Shown here in pieces: positions 1 to 13,589 of a DNA stretch of 64,000 nt; the stretch's first letter is position 1; the number at the start of each line of letters is the position of its first letter. The stretch comes from Sphagnum magellanicum (lineage: Eukaryota > Streptophyta > Sphagnopsida > Sphagnales > Sphagnaceae). Under the pieces are notes generated by a model that was not told the origin of the DNA, searched no databases, and saw only the letters and a program-made list of their open reading frames with translations. The stretch is from NCBI GenBank assembly GCA_021904315.1, contig CM038911.1:19069390-19133389 (forward strand). Direction: 5' to 3'. A program made the position numbers and the translations under genes.

Positions 1-3000
1 AATGTGAATAAATGTTTCCTACTATTGGTTTCATTGTTTGATTAATTTCAAGCATTATTGGATCACTAATTAAAATGGAAAGGATATTTTCTTTAACTAG
101 ATTATTTATTAATTTGAGGACATGTTTACAAATTGAAAACTTGAAAGGCTTTTATTTATGAAAAAAACTTAGCCTAATGACCTTAAACTAGGTTGTAAAT
201 CCCCATCCAACTTAATAGAATTCATTCAAACATATGGAGATATAAAAAAGGAATTGGAAAATTTTGAAGGTGTTCTTAAAAGAGATGAAGTTGTTGAACT
301 ATGAAAATGTAAAAAATAAATTGTTGGGACATTATTAATTTCATCCAAATAATAATAATTTTTATTTATGGTTTTATGATTTGAAAAAATGTCATAATTG
401 GTTTGTGAAAATCACCTAAGATAACTAATTATTTTCAAATTTTAGGATAATTGGCATTTTGAAAACATCCTAATTAAAAAAATTGATACCTTATTTCAAT
501 GTTTGAAAAAAATAATTTTTTTTACAAAAAAAAAGGATCATTCTTTAAATCCTTTTTTGAAATTTAGATATAACAATTATCCCAAAAAATGAGAATCAAT
601 TAACATTGGTAAAAACTTGCTATGAATTTTTTTTTAAATTTTGTTTAGGAAAAACATGAGTATTTCTAAAAATGGAATGTTCATTGTGCTTGTGGGCGTT
701 TTGTTTTTTGAATTGTCCCACAAATATCAAAGAAAAATATATAATTGATAAGGTACGCAATAATAAACTTTAAATTAAAAAAAAAAGGTGTAATACCATA
801 GACTTGTCAACCTTATAATATAATAAACTTAGATGAAAGTTGCCAAATAAAACCACAAGAAATACATGGAAATTATAATCGCAAGGGACTACCAAGGGGA
901 AGGCAACATAGCCTTCCAAATAAATAACTACATAAAGATTTTCCAACAAATGAATTGGGATTTCTAATAAGTTACAATGAAGGTAGGAAGGCAACTACCT
1001 TCCAACTTACCTTGGTACTTATGTAACAAATTGGTCTAATGACCTTCATGATGTTGTTGCCATTTTCCTCCATTTATATTGTCCTTATGTATTATGCTTC
1101 AACTACCATCCAATGAGTTTGGAGCTTGGACAAGGAATATATATATAATTGAAAATTATAATTTTTATGTCAAACAAACTAATCAAATATAGTTGCAAAA
1201 AAATAATACACCAAAAACAAAATTAAACAAAGTACAAGGTAGTGGTTTCCACACATTTTTTCCTTGTAATCCTAATCATACGTCAAGTATTATGTTTAAA
1301 TAATAGAATACACCCAAGGTACCATAGAATGAAAATGCCATTAAAAACTACCAACACAAGAAAGGAATAAAATCCCATCAAATGGAATGTTGGAATCAAG
1401 AGCACACGAAACATCCTCTCCATCAATAGTCCTTCAAGAACTCCATCCTCTCCTACGAAATAGAACCCTCCATAAATCCCTAATAGGTGACAAAACCACA
1501 TGTCATTATCCCATCCTCAAGGTATTAACTAAACAAGTAGTTTCATCTCCTATTAGAAAATGATAAATACATCTTACCATTAGGACTTATAAAATTATTA
1601 GCATGCCCATTAGGCTAAAAAATTGTCCCATTAACATAAGGTTTTTCCATGAATGCTTTGTGGTGTGTTGATTATGACATTTTTGCTATCAACCTTTCTT
1701 TTTTAATTATTTTTAATCTCATTCACATGCCACCCATCACAACAACATGCATTTTATGCCAAATCAAGTACATTTGTCAATTTCGTAGTTTAATTTATAA
1801 TGTAGCACCATCTTGATGTGCAACTCATAACAAATTCAAATTTGTTTGTTTAACACTACAATAAGGTAAAACCATCCATCACTGAGCACCCAAACAATTT
1901 TTAAAATGACTTGTTAACAAATGTCACTTAATTGACAAACTTTTAATGATACCCTAAAATTAAATGATTAATTTTTTAAATGTGTGATTGGGGTTAGGTA
2001 ATCATTCCTCCATTTAGACAAGCAAATTTTATGTTCATTAATGGGTTTCAAACTTTCATGTGCCAAAATATTTCCATTGTTCATTTCTATATTTGTGTTT
2101 GATAATGGGCAATCTTTTTTCAAAATCCTTGCTTCTATTGTGCCTATGCACAAGTGTTTTTCTATTGGAAAGAAAATGGTTTGGAATAAAATGCACAATG
2201 TTTAGTAATAGGATGCATATTGTTTATGTATGAATTATGGCATATCTAGTTATAATATGCATTTTGGTTGCACATGGAAGGATATGTGTTCCCAAGAGGC
2301 CATATTATTGTTTTCAACCTCCCCCAATTTGGGAGATTTTATCTTGTTCATTTCAAACCCAAATGGAGGTGTGTAAATGACTATAAAGGCATTAGGTGAA
2401 GGGCTACCAAGATTTTTGAACTTCTCAATTGAAAATGACAAAATAATGAACACACATTTTTGGAAAGCTTAAATGTTTGCTCATTGGCCTATTTGCCCTA
2501 ATGCCATTGTAATTCCCCCATATATGTAATAAAATGGTTTTGAATCTTATTTGTATAAGCAAGGTTACAATGTTAATATATAAAATACACAAAATATTGA
2601 AGGCCTTGGAATAGGCTTGCAAACATTTTTTTCAATGATATTGTTAGATTTGATGACTTGATTAATTTTGAAGAGTTGTCTTGGATGAACTAACAATAGA
2701 AACAATCTAATGTTGTAATAGGTTTTTCATGTACATATGTTTTAATTAACTTTGGGGCCAATGAGATTGCTGAACTTGGTTACTTTAGTTTTTTGGAAAA
2801 TGTTTGAGTGAAGGAACTCTAAAAGTCACATTCCTACTATTAACATAAATATATTTGCATATTTTACTAACATGTTCAACATCACAACCTTTTTTTTGTA
2901 CTAATAAGGGAGATTTTAATCATTATTTGTGTATTTTATTATTTTAATTTAGAAAGGCACTTTTGGGATATCATTCCAAAACCTTCACAACAATGAAAAT

Positions 3001-4800
3001 GATTAAATAAAAAATATTTATTTTTATTCAATGCTTAGCGATATATGGAATAAATTTAAATTATTCAATAATTGTTCCCCACGTATAGGGATATATAACA
3101 TTGAACCATGTAGAAAAACATTAGGAAAGTTGACAAAAGGTTGATGAAAATATGAACTTTATTTAAAGGTAAAAATAAGGTTGAAATATTTGAAATTGGA
3201 ATACAATGGCAAATTTAAGTCTTAATGTGCCTACTATCTTGAATTTGTAAATTAAATGTCAATATATGTGTTACATCCACAGGGAATGGAACTATTATTA
3301 ATTGATTTTGGTAATTATTGCATGTATTAAAAAATATTATAATTCATGTAAACAACCACAACAAAATATGCATGATGCATTATCATGTTGACATTTACAA
3401 CTATTTATTATTGTCATGCATACACATAAACCAAATGATAAGAAATATTATGAATGAATCACATCCAAACCAAAATGTAATTCATTTGCAAACAATAAAA
3501 ATCCACAATGAAATAGAATACACACAAAACAATGTGTAGGAATGAAATTTGATGAAAACACATAAAAATTTACAATAATCAACTTGTGTGTTTTGGATCT
3601 GAAATTGCTAAAAGTGATTGAAACACACAATTTGGGGTTATATCCTAAAGAATAAATAGTGAAACCATGTTTACAATTGAATTGATTCCATGTTAAAACA
3701 CACATAGTCACATTAAACCAAATTAAGACTAATGTAATCATAACTTAATTAAATAATTAACATAACACACTTAATAAGTATCATGCACTATCATGTTGGC
3801 ATTTACAACTATTGTTGTCCACACATTTGAACCAAATGATACAAAAATATCTTGAATGGCAACTCACATCAAAATCACACGTTCTATATGGAACTAAGGA
3901 TTTTCTTAGCCACATAATAAAGTAGGAAATTCCTTTTAAAAATCCATTGAGAATGAACACCTTGGTTTTAAGGTGAGAAGACCAATAGGTTAAAGGCAAA
4001 TGTGAAGCCCATTGTGAATTGCATAACTATAATCCCCAAATCTTTCACAAAATGTGAATCATCATTGAGAAAAACTTTAAATACCCTATTATTTAACTAT
4101 AAGAATAGGTACATAGTCTACTTAGTGGATTGAAGGCAAAAGCAAATTTTGATCAATATTTCTTCCAATGGTGATGTAAGACATCCCATATGCCAACCTT
4201 TTGGTAGTTGTTGTGGAACACCCACACAACATACAATGTAATTGCAATAACATCTACTAAAGATGGGTCAATTTGACAATCAACATGTGAAAGATGACAT
4301 GACACATAATTACACATGTGATCTCTCTTTGTTTAACCATCTCAAGCCTCCAACAAGAACACTTCAAAAAGTAAAACATCTCGAACCCTCAAAACAATGC
4401 ATCTTATAATCACATTCAAAATAATTGATGCATATGAACTTACCCAATTCAAATTTATGAACTCAAGGCCAATAACCACCTCCATGGATAATGACATAAT
4501 GCAACACATCATGGTGTTGAACAATGGCCAAATTCTCCATACCACAACATTACATGTGAGAACAAGCCACATGTTTAAAGCCACATGTTTAGATCATCAA
4601 ATTTGACTATTTTTATAATGTTTTGTTGAATTGAAGTTGGTAGCTCAAGCTCATGACTAAATAATAAAAAATATGATGAAAGGGATGCATAAGAAAAGAC
4701 ATGTTGATTGAATTTGTACCCCGTAGCTAACTATGGTATTCACAAGTATCAATATCTAGAATGATCCTTTTGAAACCTATACACAAACCTCGCTTCAATA
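1..4800. other. AT-rich intergenic DNA, no gene recognised
   Basis: All open frames here are short, AT-driven and unlike any family I know. The only structure noticed is one copy of a dispersed repeat at about 2601-2735, listed separately. Confidence 0.7.
2601..2735. repeat. Dispersed repeat family C, copy 1
   Basis: This stretch shares an ordered series of words with segments near 28343-28440, 28731-28856 and 29730-29846. The words are an 'aatagg..ttg' start, a T- or A-rich centre, and an end reading roughly 'gaatgaactaacaa' followed by 'tgtgtaata'. The copies are strongly diverged. Family and mechanism are unknown. Confidence 0.4.
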
Positions 4801-4814
4801 TTTACACCACCCAT

Positions 4815-4994
4815 TCAACTAACATGTTTACCTCCAGATGATCACGTGAAATCATATATGATCAATTATTGTTGTTTTCTCACACAACTTTTAAAATTCC
4901 TCACACAACTAACATGTTTACCTCCAGATGATCTCATGAAATCATATATGATCATTTATTGTTGTTTTCTCACACAACTTTTAAAACTCCTTAC
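4815..4994. repeat. 90-bp tandem duplication
   Basis: Two consecutive, nearly identical 90-bp units. The phrase 'aacatgtttacctccagatg' recurs at 4821 and 4911, and both units run on through 'gttgttttctcacacaac'. Only a few positions differ, so the duplication is recent compared with other repeats in the window. Confidence 0.85.
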
Positions 4995-4999
4995 AAAAT

Positions 5000-6854
5000 T
5001 TTGTAGTTTTGTTAATGACTATTTTCAGTTGAAAAATGGGAGAGCAAGGGGGGAGAGATGAGAATGGATCTTTTTAATTTTTGTGTTCCCATCATGTTCC
5101 CAATCTATACCCATATGTTTCCCAAGTTCCCAATGTTTTCCCAAGGGCATTTCCAATAGCACCTCATCTTATCCCATACCTTTTGTCCAAAGTTCTCCCC
5201 TTCTCACCTTATATAAGGTGAGCAAAAGGGAAGGCACTCCTTCTTCACATAGAAACTGTTATTTTGGGGAGCTTGCCAAGTTTTAATTTTTTCATGATGA
5301 TGGGCCAATCCAAATGTAATAATAATAATAATGATAAATTGAGAGGCAACCCAGCTAATGAATGGGAGAGGAAAGGTGAATGGAGAGGTGGATAGCTACT
5401 CAAGTGTTAGCCTTGGTCAAAAATGGTCACAAGCAATTGTAAGACCACAATTTTCATCTGACCAATTGAATCAATTTTTGAGAACCGTCAATGTTTGGAC
5501 AAGATTCTCTATCTAGGGTTTTTTGAAAGTGCAAAAAACCCCGGAGCGAAATCTTGAGGTGCATCTTTGTTTATGAAAGTGGATTTGTGGTTGGTTTTTT
5601 CAAGTTTTCATGCATATAAAATAAAATAAAATAAAATAAAAAACTTTCTCTCCAGAAAGTACCCACCCAACATTGCCCATTGCAAACTGGATTTTATTTT
5701 TATTTTTATTTTTTTTCAAAAACCATAGTTACGAGCCCTGCAAGTCACCGTAATAACTGAAGGGGGTGGGTGATCTTTGAGTCTCTCTTCTGTGGAAGTG
5801 CAATGGATGGCCATCTATTGGTACTACAGATGGAGTAGTGGTGTTGTCATCATGAAACAATTCTAAGTTCCTTATTGCATCCCGTGATTTATTTTGTAGG
5901 TTGTATGAGGAGTAGTTTTCTACAACGATTTTTTTTCATTGATTTTTTTTTTTTGAAACTGTGAAATCCAGTTTTGTTCTTATCCTGAATGGCTAAATGA
6001 TGAATATTTTTGTTGTTGTTGTGCTGACGATCGCCAAGGATGAAATCGGTAGTGCGATGGGGAAATGAAAATAGTAGGAATGATTATATCTGTAATGTGA
6101 AGAAAGGATTTACCATGCGCAATTACATAATGCAATGTGTGCATAAATCTTAAGTCATCATAGTTGGGGGAAGAACTTTAGTGAATTGTTGTGAATTTTT
6201 GGCGTTTGAAGGTTCTTTAAGTAGATGAACTGCACTGATAGGTTATTTCCTTGTTCTTTTGTTGTGTTCTTTTTCATTTGGTGGAATTTGCACATTGATC
6301 TTCTGTTCTTTGAGAACCAGTTTCCCATATGGCGGATCATGAACACTGGTTTGGTATGCAGGCTATCTTCTGTTTGAAGGTATTGTTGTAGTTCATTTCC
6401 TAGTTCCTAGATTGTTGGATTGTTGGTCAAAAGGCTTGAATTTCGGGGTGACTATTTATTTTCAACATCATGTTTGGAGATTGGATGGTGACTCTTCTTC
6501 TCATACTGTTGTTTACAAGTAACTGCTCACTGGTCACTATAATTCCCCCCCAAAAAAAAAATTCAACACAATTGATCTGTATGAGGCTAGTCCTTACCAT
6601 CCTAAATTTGCATATGGGTTGTCTCACAATCTGTCCAACAAAGGTTACCTTTTATGACTATGAAATTGGCATGAATTGTTTCTTATATGGTCAAGTTGAT
6701 TGAAGACCAGTGAGTAGAATGCTAGTATATGGAATGGTGACAATTACCTTTTCAAATAGTGTGAGCCATGGCTTTTTATTTTATAGTTCAAGATTTTAGT
6801 TGCTGTCTATTTTGTTTTGTTTTGTGTTAAGGAGAATGGGGAAAGAATTAAACA
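5000..6854. other. Intergenic stretch with simple repeats
   Basis: Slightly less AT-rich than its surroundings. It holds an (AAAAT)n microsatellite at about 5618-5643 and several poly-T runs. No coding family is recognised. It could contain lost upstream exons of the acyl-CoA synthetase fragment that follows, but I could not see any. Confidence 0.5.
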
Positions 6855-7040
6855 GGTGATTGCAGGGAGTGGTGATGTCTGATGCAAATAATGTTGCAAC
6901 AACAACAACAACAGAATCAACATCAATTCTTGAATTGAGCTACAAGGATATGTATCTAGGTTATTTGGCAGTGGCCCACGTTTTGGAACTTGCTACAAAG
7001 TTATGGTCCATGTCTGTGATATTATTACATGTGAATGAGT
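6855..7040 (+). pseudogene. Long-chain acyl-CoA synthetase exon fragment (a)
   Basis: Translation from about 6863 gives GVVMSDANN, then LSYKDMYLGYLAVAHVLELATK. This matches the segment just after the AMP-binding signature in plant long-chain acyl-CoA synthetases of the LACS8/9 type (GVMMTHGN...DIYMAYLPLAHILELAAE). A splice acceptor-like 'ttgcag' sits immediately before the GGAGTGGTGATG codons, where the family would continue from ...STGLPKG. The piece therefore looks copied from genomic DNA rather than from mRNA. No YTSGSTG exon was found upstream and no C-terminal domain downstream. LACS enzymes activate fatty acids to acyl-CoA at membranes; this fragment cannot do so. Confidence 0.7.
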
Positions 7041-7485
7041 TGATAGTGTTGTGATGTTGTCCTACTTGCTATTTACCTTTTCTTTTACTGCATCTCAGGA
7101 TATTACAAAGTGACTCCAAACATTCCCTTTATCCATGCAAATGTAAAAACATTTAGGAGGCAAAGAATAATATTCAAGATGTTGTACATAGTCATGTCAC
7201 GCTTTTTTAGAAAGAGGGGAAGATTATTTTTAGGGTAAACATGCACTATCATTGAGGATGGCACATTAGGTTTCATTAGTATTAAAACTCATTCTTGTGG
7301 TGTTTTGTTTCAGTTTTTCTGGTTACCTTTAAATTGTTATTATGAAGTTTTGTCTACAATCTCATAGATATGTGAACATGTCCAAGTTGGCTGAAAATCA
7401 TATGTTATATATGTGCTACTGTTGATGAATGTAAACCAATTGCCAATGTGATGAACTCGTTTGTGTGAGATGATGGATCCATAGT

Positions 7486-7640
7486 ACAAGGATTGCTACT
7501 GGTGCAGCAATTGGGTATGGATCACCATTGACTTTGACATATACCTCCAATAAGATCAAACATAGTACTAAGGGGGATGCTAGTGAATTGAAGCCAACAT
7601 TATTGACTGCAATACCAATAATACTTGACCACAATCTTGC
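7486..7640 (+). pseudogene. Long-chain acyl-CoA synthetase exon fragment (b)
   Basis: Translation reads [20 protein letters not shown] followed by [27 protein letters not shown]. It matches the next conserved block of LACS8/9-type enzymes ([24 protein letters not shown]...LKPTxMTAVPAILDR). It lies on the same strand and in the correct order about 450 bp after fragment (a), so an intron-sized gap is kept. The reading continues into a stop soon after and the rest of the gene is absent. It is a relic of a duplicated or transposon-captured host gene. I see no sign that it is expressed. Confidence 0.75.
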
Positions 7641-7659
7641 AAGATGGATCTATTGTTGA

Positions 7660-10586
7660 AAACATCAGTTGGGTAAGAAGAAATTACAATCTTAAAATGC
7701 ATTGGCCCATGATCAAGGTCCAAATGTATGGTCAGTAAAGTGACTGTAACATTGTCCTCAAACTCATCTAAATTTTCTTGACTTCATTTAGGAATTGTCT
7801 TCTTGGATCTCTAGAATTCATGTAGTGAAAGATGTTTTGCTTGAAGGGGAAGTGCATTTTGTAGATGATCTTACCAGAATTACTTGGATATTCAAAATAA
7901 TGTTGATGGAAGGTTTGATGTTTGTAGGTTGTCAACATGTTCAACAAAGAGTATGTGTACGACACAAATTTGGAGTTTGAAGTAAGCTATGATAAGATTT
8001 CAATTTATGACAAAATTGAACATGAAATCAAGTAGTTTTGTAGTTCCCATTCAATCTAAGAGGTCTATATTGAAAAATTCGAGTAGGTAGTTTGTCCTCT
8101 CCTTTTTTTCAAATTTATTTTTTGGGCAAGAGTATGGTGATGTAACAACAAGGGTAGATATGAGTTTCTCAAATGATATTGGCTAAAATATTGTGGGCTT
8201 TAGGTTTAGATAGCAAAGTAGATGGCATCAACGGCTGAAGTAACAGACAAATCAATGGTATGCAATTGGGATTGTAATGTCTACCATTTACATTTACCTT
8301 CTTATGCCACTTCCTCCATATTTTATTTGAAAGGTAAGATTTTGATTGTAGACTATGAGGTTGGTGGTTCAAAAGGTTGCAAATACCAACAAGGTAGTTA
8401 GGGTTTTCACCTTGGAAAGAATATTTTGAAGTCAATTTTTTGCAAAATGTTTTATAATGCTTTAGAATTTAAAATTATAGGGTTTTATACATATTTCACA
8501 TGTGGTATATGATTGTGAGCATGGCATTTGTTAATAATATGAAATGTGTATTGCAAAGTGTCTTCATGGGATTTTTTTGTATTGTAAACCCTATAATGAA
8601 CCCTATTCCAAAAGTAGAGTAGTATCTTTTAATTAATAGCCACAACCTAAACCCTAATTAGTAGACTTGAAGTTCAAACCTAACCCTATATAAAAATAAA
8701 ACCCTAACTTTTCATTAATACCATTGAAAAAAAATAAAAAGTTCCAATTATAGGCTTGATTATCAAATGAACCCTAATTCCTAACTTTGTATGTATATAA
8801 CATGTTGAGATTGGAAGTCATTTGTATCCTATTTTATATTGAAGAACATTTTGTTTACACACATTCTTGTCCTATAACCTTGTAAAATTTTCTGTAATTT
8901 TGGAAGTGTAGATTTAAAGGTATTGCATTTTCCTTTCAATATGGATGGTTGTGATGTTAATCTTTTTATTATTTATAGTTTGTTTCTATTTGGTTTTTAT
9001 TTGATCTTGTTTTGTTTTTCCTATGTGTTTTGGGAGCACTAGGTTTACGGATTGTCAAAAGGATTAATATCACTTTTGTGTTTTGAGGTTATTTATAATG
9101 CAACTTTGTTGCAATATATATCTATACACTTAGTTTTAGTACATTTCATATATAGTTCGGTTCTTTGTATTTGAAAATAATTTGTTTTTGTCTAGTTCTA
9201 TTGAATTCGTTGTTGTATTTTTGTATTTTATTGTGGGATATTATTTGCATTCAATGGTAGAAATTGTTGCCAACCCAAGCAAAAAAAGAGCAGCACCTAT
9301 TTTTGTTTTGGGTGTGACGGACATACAACATAGAATGTTGAGTGGATGTTTTAAAAGTTATATAATGGGTAGATATGACTTATATGATGTTGTAGGGAGC
9401 GAATACAAGTTCATACATTGTGATCTTATAGATAAGGTTGGATTATTGACTATTACCCTTATTATAAGAGTTGCCTTTGTGACGACCTTTTCACATTGTC
9501 TTAATGTTAATTCTTTCATTTGAGTCTAAAACTTTGGGGTGACGTTTCAAAACAAATTTGAAAAAGGTGATTGGTCATTTGTTTTGAAGGTTGGTGCCAC
9601 CACAATGATTGAATGAATCGATCCATTTTTGTTCAATCTTCATTTTGTTGCTATTCATTCCATTCAGAATTTCATCCAATGATAAGACTTGCAAGAACTT
9701 GGAACAATCAAGCTTATGGTCATTGGGATCTATGGCAACTCTTTAGAGAGTTTCATTTTGATTGTTGCTAATGATCTAAGGCTTAATGACACACAAACAC
9801 TATTTTCTTTTTAAAGTTTTACCCACAATATGTATAGCTGGTTGAAATTCACAGCAATGGAAGACTTACAATTTTTTTGGCTAAGAATGCTGGCAGTTTT
9901 TTGGTGAACAATAGCTTTTGACAAACTTTTCAACCAATTTTGGCATTCATGTGCTTAATGTTGCAACCACTAAAAGATTGGTGGAAGTCCACAACAAACA
10001 CACTTAAAGGCAAGATTTGCAATGAATTTTGAACTTTGTAAAATAAAGTTTTTTTTTTCATTTGTTTGTTTTGTTTTTATTTTGGTTTGCAAATTTCTTT
10101 ATGAAATTGCCATCTTGTTTGTAATGTAATAGTGTTTTGCAAATTGTTTGATGAAATGTAACTTTACAAATTTTTAGCAAGTTGGTCATTATAGTTGAAG
10201 CTAATTGCTTTAAAAATGTTTGTGCACATTGTCACCTTTCATTTGTGACAATTCGGATTAACAACCATTACTATTATAACTATAAGAACATAGTTGGAGT
10301 TGAAAGTCAACCTCAGATTTCTCACAAAATAAAGCAATAGAATGGTGATGATTGTGATTACATTCTTTCTCGATCATGAATCAAATGCTTGTTTTGCCAT
10401 GATTTAATCAATCTTGAAAACTTTAGATATAAACAAGGTTTTTTCTTAAGGTTGTTTTGAGATAAGAACCTAAAAAGTAAATCCATCTTAAATCCAACAA
10501 CTAAAAGTGTTAGATTTTTTGTTTTAACAAAGATGACTATGAATAAAAAAATGTAAAAAAACCTTTCCAATTTGAACCTTAGGACT
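7660..10586. other. Intergenic DNA, no gene recognised
   Basis: The frame at 9182-9523 (113 codons counted from a non-ATG codon; first ATG at about 9254) has no recognisable domain, and its composition follows the local AT bias. CCCTAA-type words are scattered at 8640-8780 without forming an array. Nothing else is supported. Confidence 0.55.
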
Positions 10587-10591
10587 TTCTT

Positions 10592-11410
10592 TGTCGCAAC
10601 CCCACTTTGGCCAAGTGTGGGGGTGAAGCCCAACACTTGGAAAAGTTGGAGGTTGGGAGTCTTCCGGGACTCCCGAATGTTCAGAGCTCGACAGCAAGGG
10701 GCAAAACACCTCGCATTGGGGTGTTCTTGGTGTCATTGGAAAGGTCTTGAAACGTAGATATCGAAAACACCCTCGCATTTGCAATTCGGACATCTGCAGC
10801 CCAAGTTATGGGCAAAAGAAGGGCCGGGAGTCAAACTGACAATTTGACTCCCGACCACTAAAAGTCAGGAATCGACCTCTTCCCGACGTCCGATTTGAGT
10901 GTGCGACATGGCGTTGGAAAGATCTCGACGAGGGCTACAACTTTGGTTCAGACCTCGTCGCGATCCAACTCTGCAATCGGGAGTTATGACGGTTCAAAGT
11001 CCCGGGAGTCCCGCCGGGACAATTTCGGGACTCCATTTCGGGAGTCCCGGGAATTTATGCCATTTGGATGTAGCCTCGGCGGAGAGGCGCAGAGAATACT
11101 ATAGGGAGTATGGTGGTGTCATACTCCCGAGCCAAGGATGTGGTGAGTCCAAGTGAGTCCGGGTCCCCGTGGCTTGTCCCAACACCAAAAGAGTGCAAAT
11201 GGATTCTAACCAACTCGTGTTAGTTTGTGATGTAGGTTCGTGTGATCTAAAAGCTTGATCTCTTCCTAGTCTAATCCCGGGGCTCCCAACTCGACCCTCT
11301 ACCCCTTTCTAGAGTTGGAAGCCGGGAGCGTGCTACCAAGTTCAACTTTCCGCAACTTGACTTTGTGAAACCCTCAAGTGGGTTTCACCCCGTGACTTGG
11401 GAGCACGTCA
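10592..11410. mobile_element. Solo LTR (819 bp) with 5-bp target-site duplication
   Basis: The element begins TGTCGCAACC and ends GAGCACGTCA, so it has canonical TG...CA ends. It is flanked by TTCTT on both sides (10587-10591 and 11411-11415). It is markedly GC- and CpG-rich in an AT-rich neighbourhood, with many internal 'ccgggagtc' words. This is an LTR left after recombination between the two LTRs of a retrotransposon; no internal region is present. The perfect duplication and undecayed CpG content point to a fairly young insertion. Superfamily (gypsy or copia) cannot be decided from the LTR alone. Confidence 0.85.
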
Positions 11411-11415
11411 TTCTT

Positions 11416-11970
11416 GTTGTATAGACAATATTTATGTTACATATGACAATTATGATTCCATGTTATTGGTTTTGAACAAAAGTCTATATTTTTTGTGGAC
11501 ATGACCATCTTTTGAATTGTACATATTTTTATGTACATGATCATTTGTAATTTTGTATTTTTTTGGAAATTTTGTTTTGGGATAACTTGATGTGAAAATA
11601 AATTGATCTTTGGCAAACTTACTTTTGGGAAATTAAGTTTTTTGGAAATTAATTCAAGGTTATATTTCTTGGTCAAGTTTCAATCAACGGGTTTATTGGG
11701 ATTTTTTTTCAAGTCACTTCTTACATAACACAATAGATTTTTGTATCGCATCTTCCATAACATATTGATAAGAATGAATAATATAACTTATGAAATTGAC
11801 AAGCTTTTAAATCAAGTATATATTTAAAATAAAATAGTTCACAATATAATACATTTTATTATTGATGTGACAATAATATAATATTTTGAATATTTAATAT
11901 TTAAATTTTAAAATAAATAACGTCTATTAATAATACAAAAAATAAATTAAAATAATATTGTGATGAAATT
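11416..11970. other. AT-rich intergenic DNA
   Basis: Extremely AT-rich sequence following the solo LTR. No coding family, RNA gene or clear repeat unit was seen. Confidence 0.6.
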
Positions 11971-11979
11971 ATGAGATAT

Positions 11980-12545
11980 TATGTAAATATTATAAATTAT
12001 CACAATTTTTTTAAAAAGTTGAAGAAAAAAATGATTTAAATTGCGCTTTCACATCCTTCTATTTGATAATAAACATATAAATAAATACAATAATAATAAT
12101 AAATATTGAACTTTCGAAGTAGAAATTTTAATCATATATATATGCGAAGGAAAATACATAATTGATCAAATATATAATTGATTCAAAGATATTAAAAGTT
12201 AGAATTATCTGATAACATTTATTACTAATTTTTTTTTATAAAAGAAAAATTGGAATAATGTATAAGACAAGAATTCCAAATATTCTACAAATATTATAAA
12301 TTATCACAACAATTTAAAGAACTTCCCAAAAAAATGACATTATTTTAATTGGATTTTTGTGTCCTTGTATTTGATAATAAACATAGTAATAAATTTTTTT
12401 AAATAATAAATATTGACATTTAGAACTACAAAAGTTAATGATAATTATATGTGAATGAAAATACATAATTCATCAAATATAAGATTGATTCAAAGATTAA
12501 ATTTAAAAAATGGATATAAATATTTAGTTGGAAGAAATTGGTTCA
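11980..12545. repeat. ~306-bp tandem duplication, two diverged copies
   Basis: Several phrases recur at a constant offset: 'tataaattatcac' at 11991 and 12295, 'tgataataaacat' at 12064 and 12372, and 'gattcaaagat' at 12180 and 12486. That gives two adjacent copies about 304-308 bp apart, roughly three quarters identical. They lie about 1 kb before the first recognisable domain of the Helentron-like element and could belong to its 5' end, but this is unproven. Confidence 0.7.
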
Positions 12546-13500
12546 AAAAAATAATTAATTTTCAGTATAATGTGGGTGATTATTATTTGATGCAATAACA
12601 TATTTATTAAAATACTCAGTTAGTTCTAGAATGATATGAAAAAATAGTATGTCACATTTGAAGGAATCTTTAAAATGTTTGGCACACCTAAAGTTTTAGA
12701 ATGTCATAGGTGAGAATTGAAATTTGAATTTTTGCATGATTTCCACCATGGAAATGCAAATGATGAAGAAAGTTATATTAAAAAAACATTCATTTCAACA
12801 ATAGATGGAGTGGATTATGGGGTGATTTCACAACTATTTTGTGAATATCTGAATATTTGCATTGTTCAATTCATGTTTAAAATAAAAGCAATGGTCAAAT
12901 AATCATTAAGATTGAGCAAAAAAATGCATTGGCACCTTTAAACCTTGTATATGGGAATAATCACTTTGAACCTATTAATGTTTTTTAAGAAATTACAAAT
13001 ATTCTTATTCATATTCATAATGATGACAAAAGAGAAGAGATAAGTACTAATCAGAATATTAATATAAATAATAATAAAATTCAATCAGAAAAAATAGTTG
13101 GAATTTATAATTAAATAACTATTTGCTACAAATGAAGAAAAAACCCATTTTGATTGGATGTTGCTTTGATATTCATTTTTTAAATCCACATCTATGTTTA
13201 AACACATTACATATTAAATGACAGTTGAAATACTTTGAATCAAATGAAACCAAAAAATGTAAATATTATTATTTTTTCAGAAAGAAATGAACATTCTTTT
13301 GATAATGCAATTGAAAATATTTCAACAAAACATGTCAACAATATTTCAACAAACATATTATCATCTAATAAAATTCATGTGGAAATTGATGTGAAATTTT
13401 TTTTAAAAGAAAAAAATTGTTTTTTTTTTCTCATGGAAAAATAAAAAATTATGATAAAGATATTTTTGAATATTAGAAAAAATTCATTAAACAAGATATG
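12546..13500. other. AT-rich stretch upstream of transposon domains
   Basis: Contains short frames at 12717-12902 and 13235-13444 that I do not recognise. They may be worn parts of the 5' end of the Helentron-like element that follows. Confidence 0.4.
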
Positions 13501-13589
13501 ATATTGTTGTCCAAGATTAAATTTTAAGTATCAAATTTGTATTGTATCAAGATCATATATTGAAAATTTCCCTAATGAATTAAAGAATG

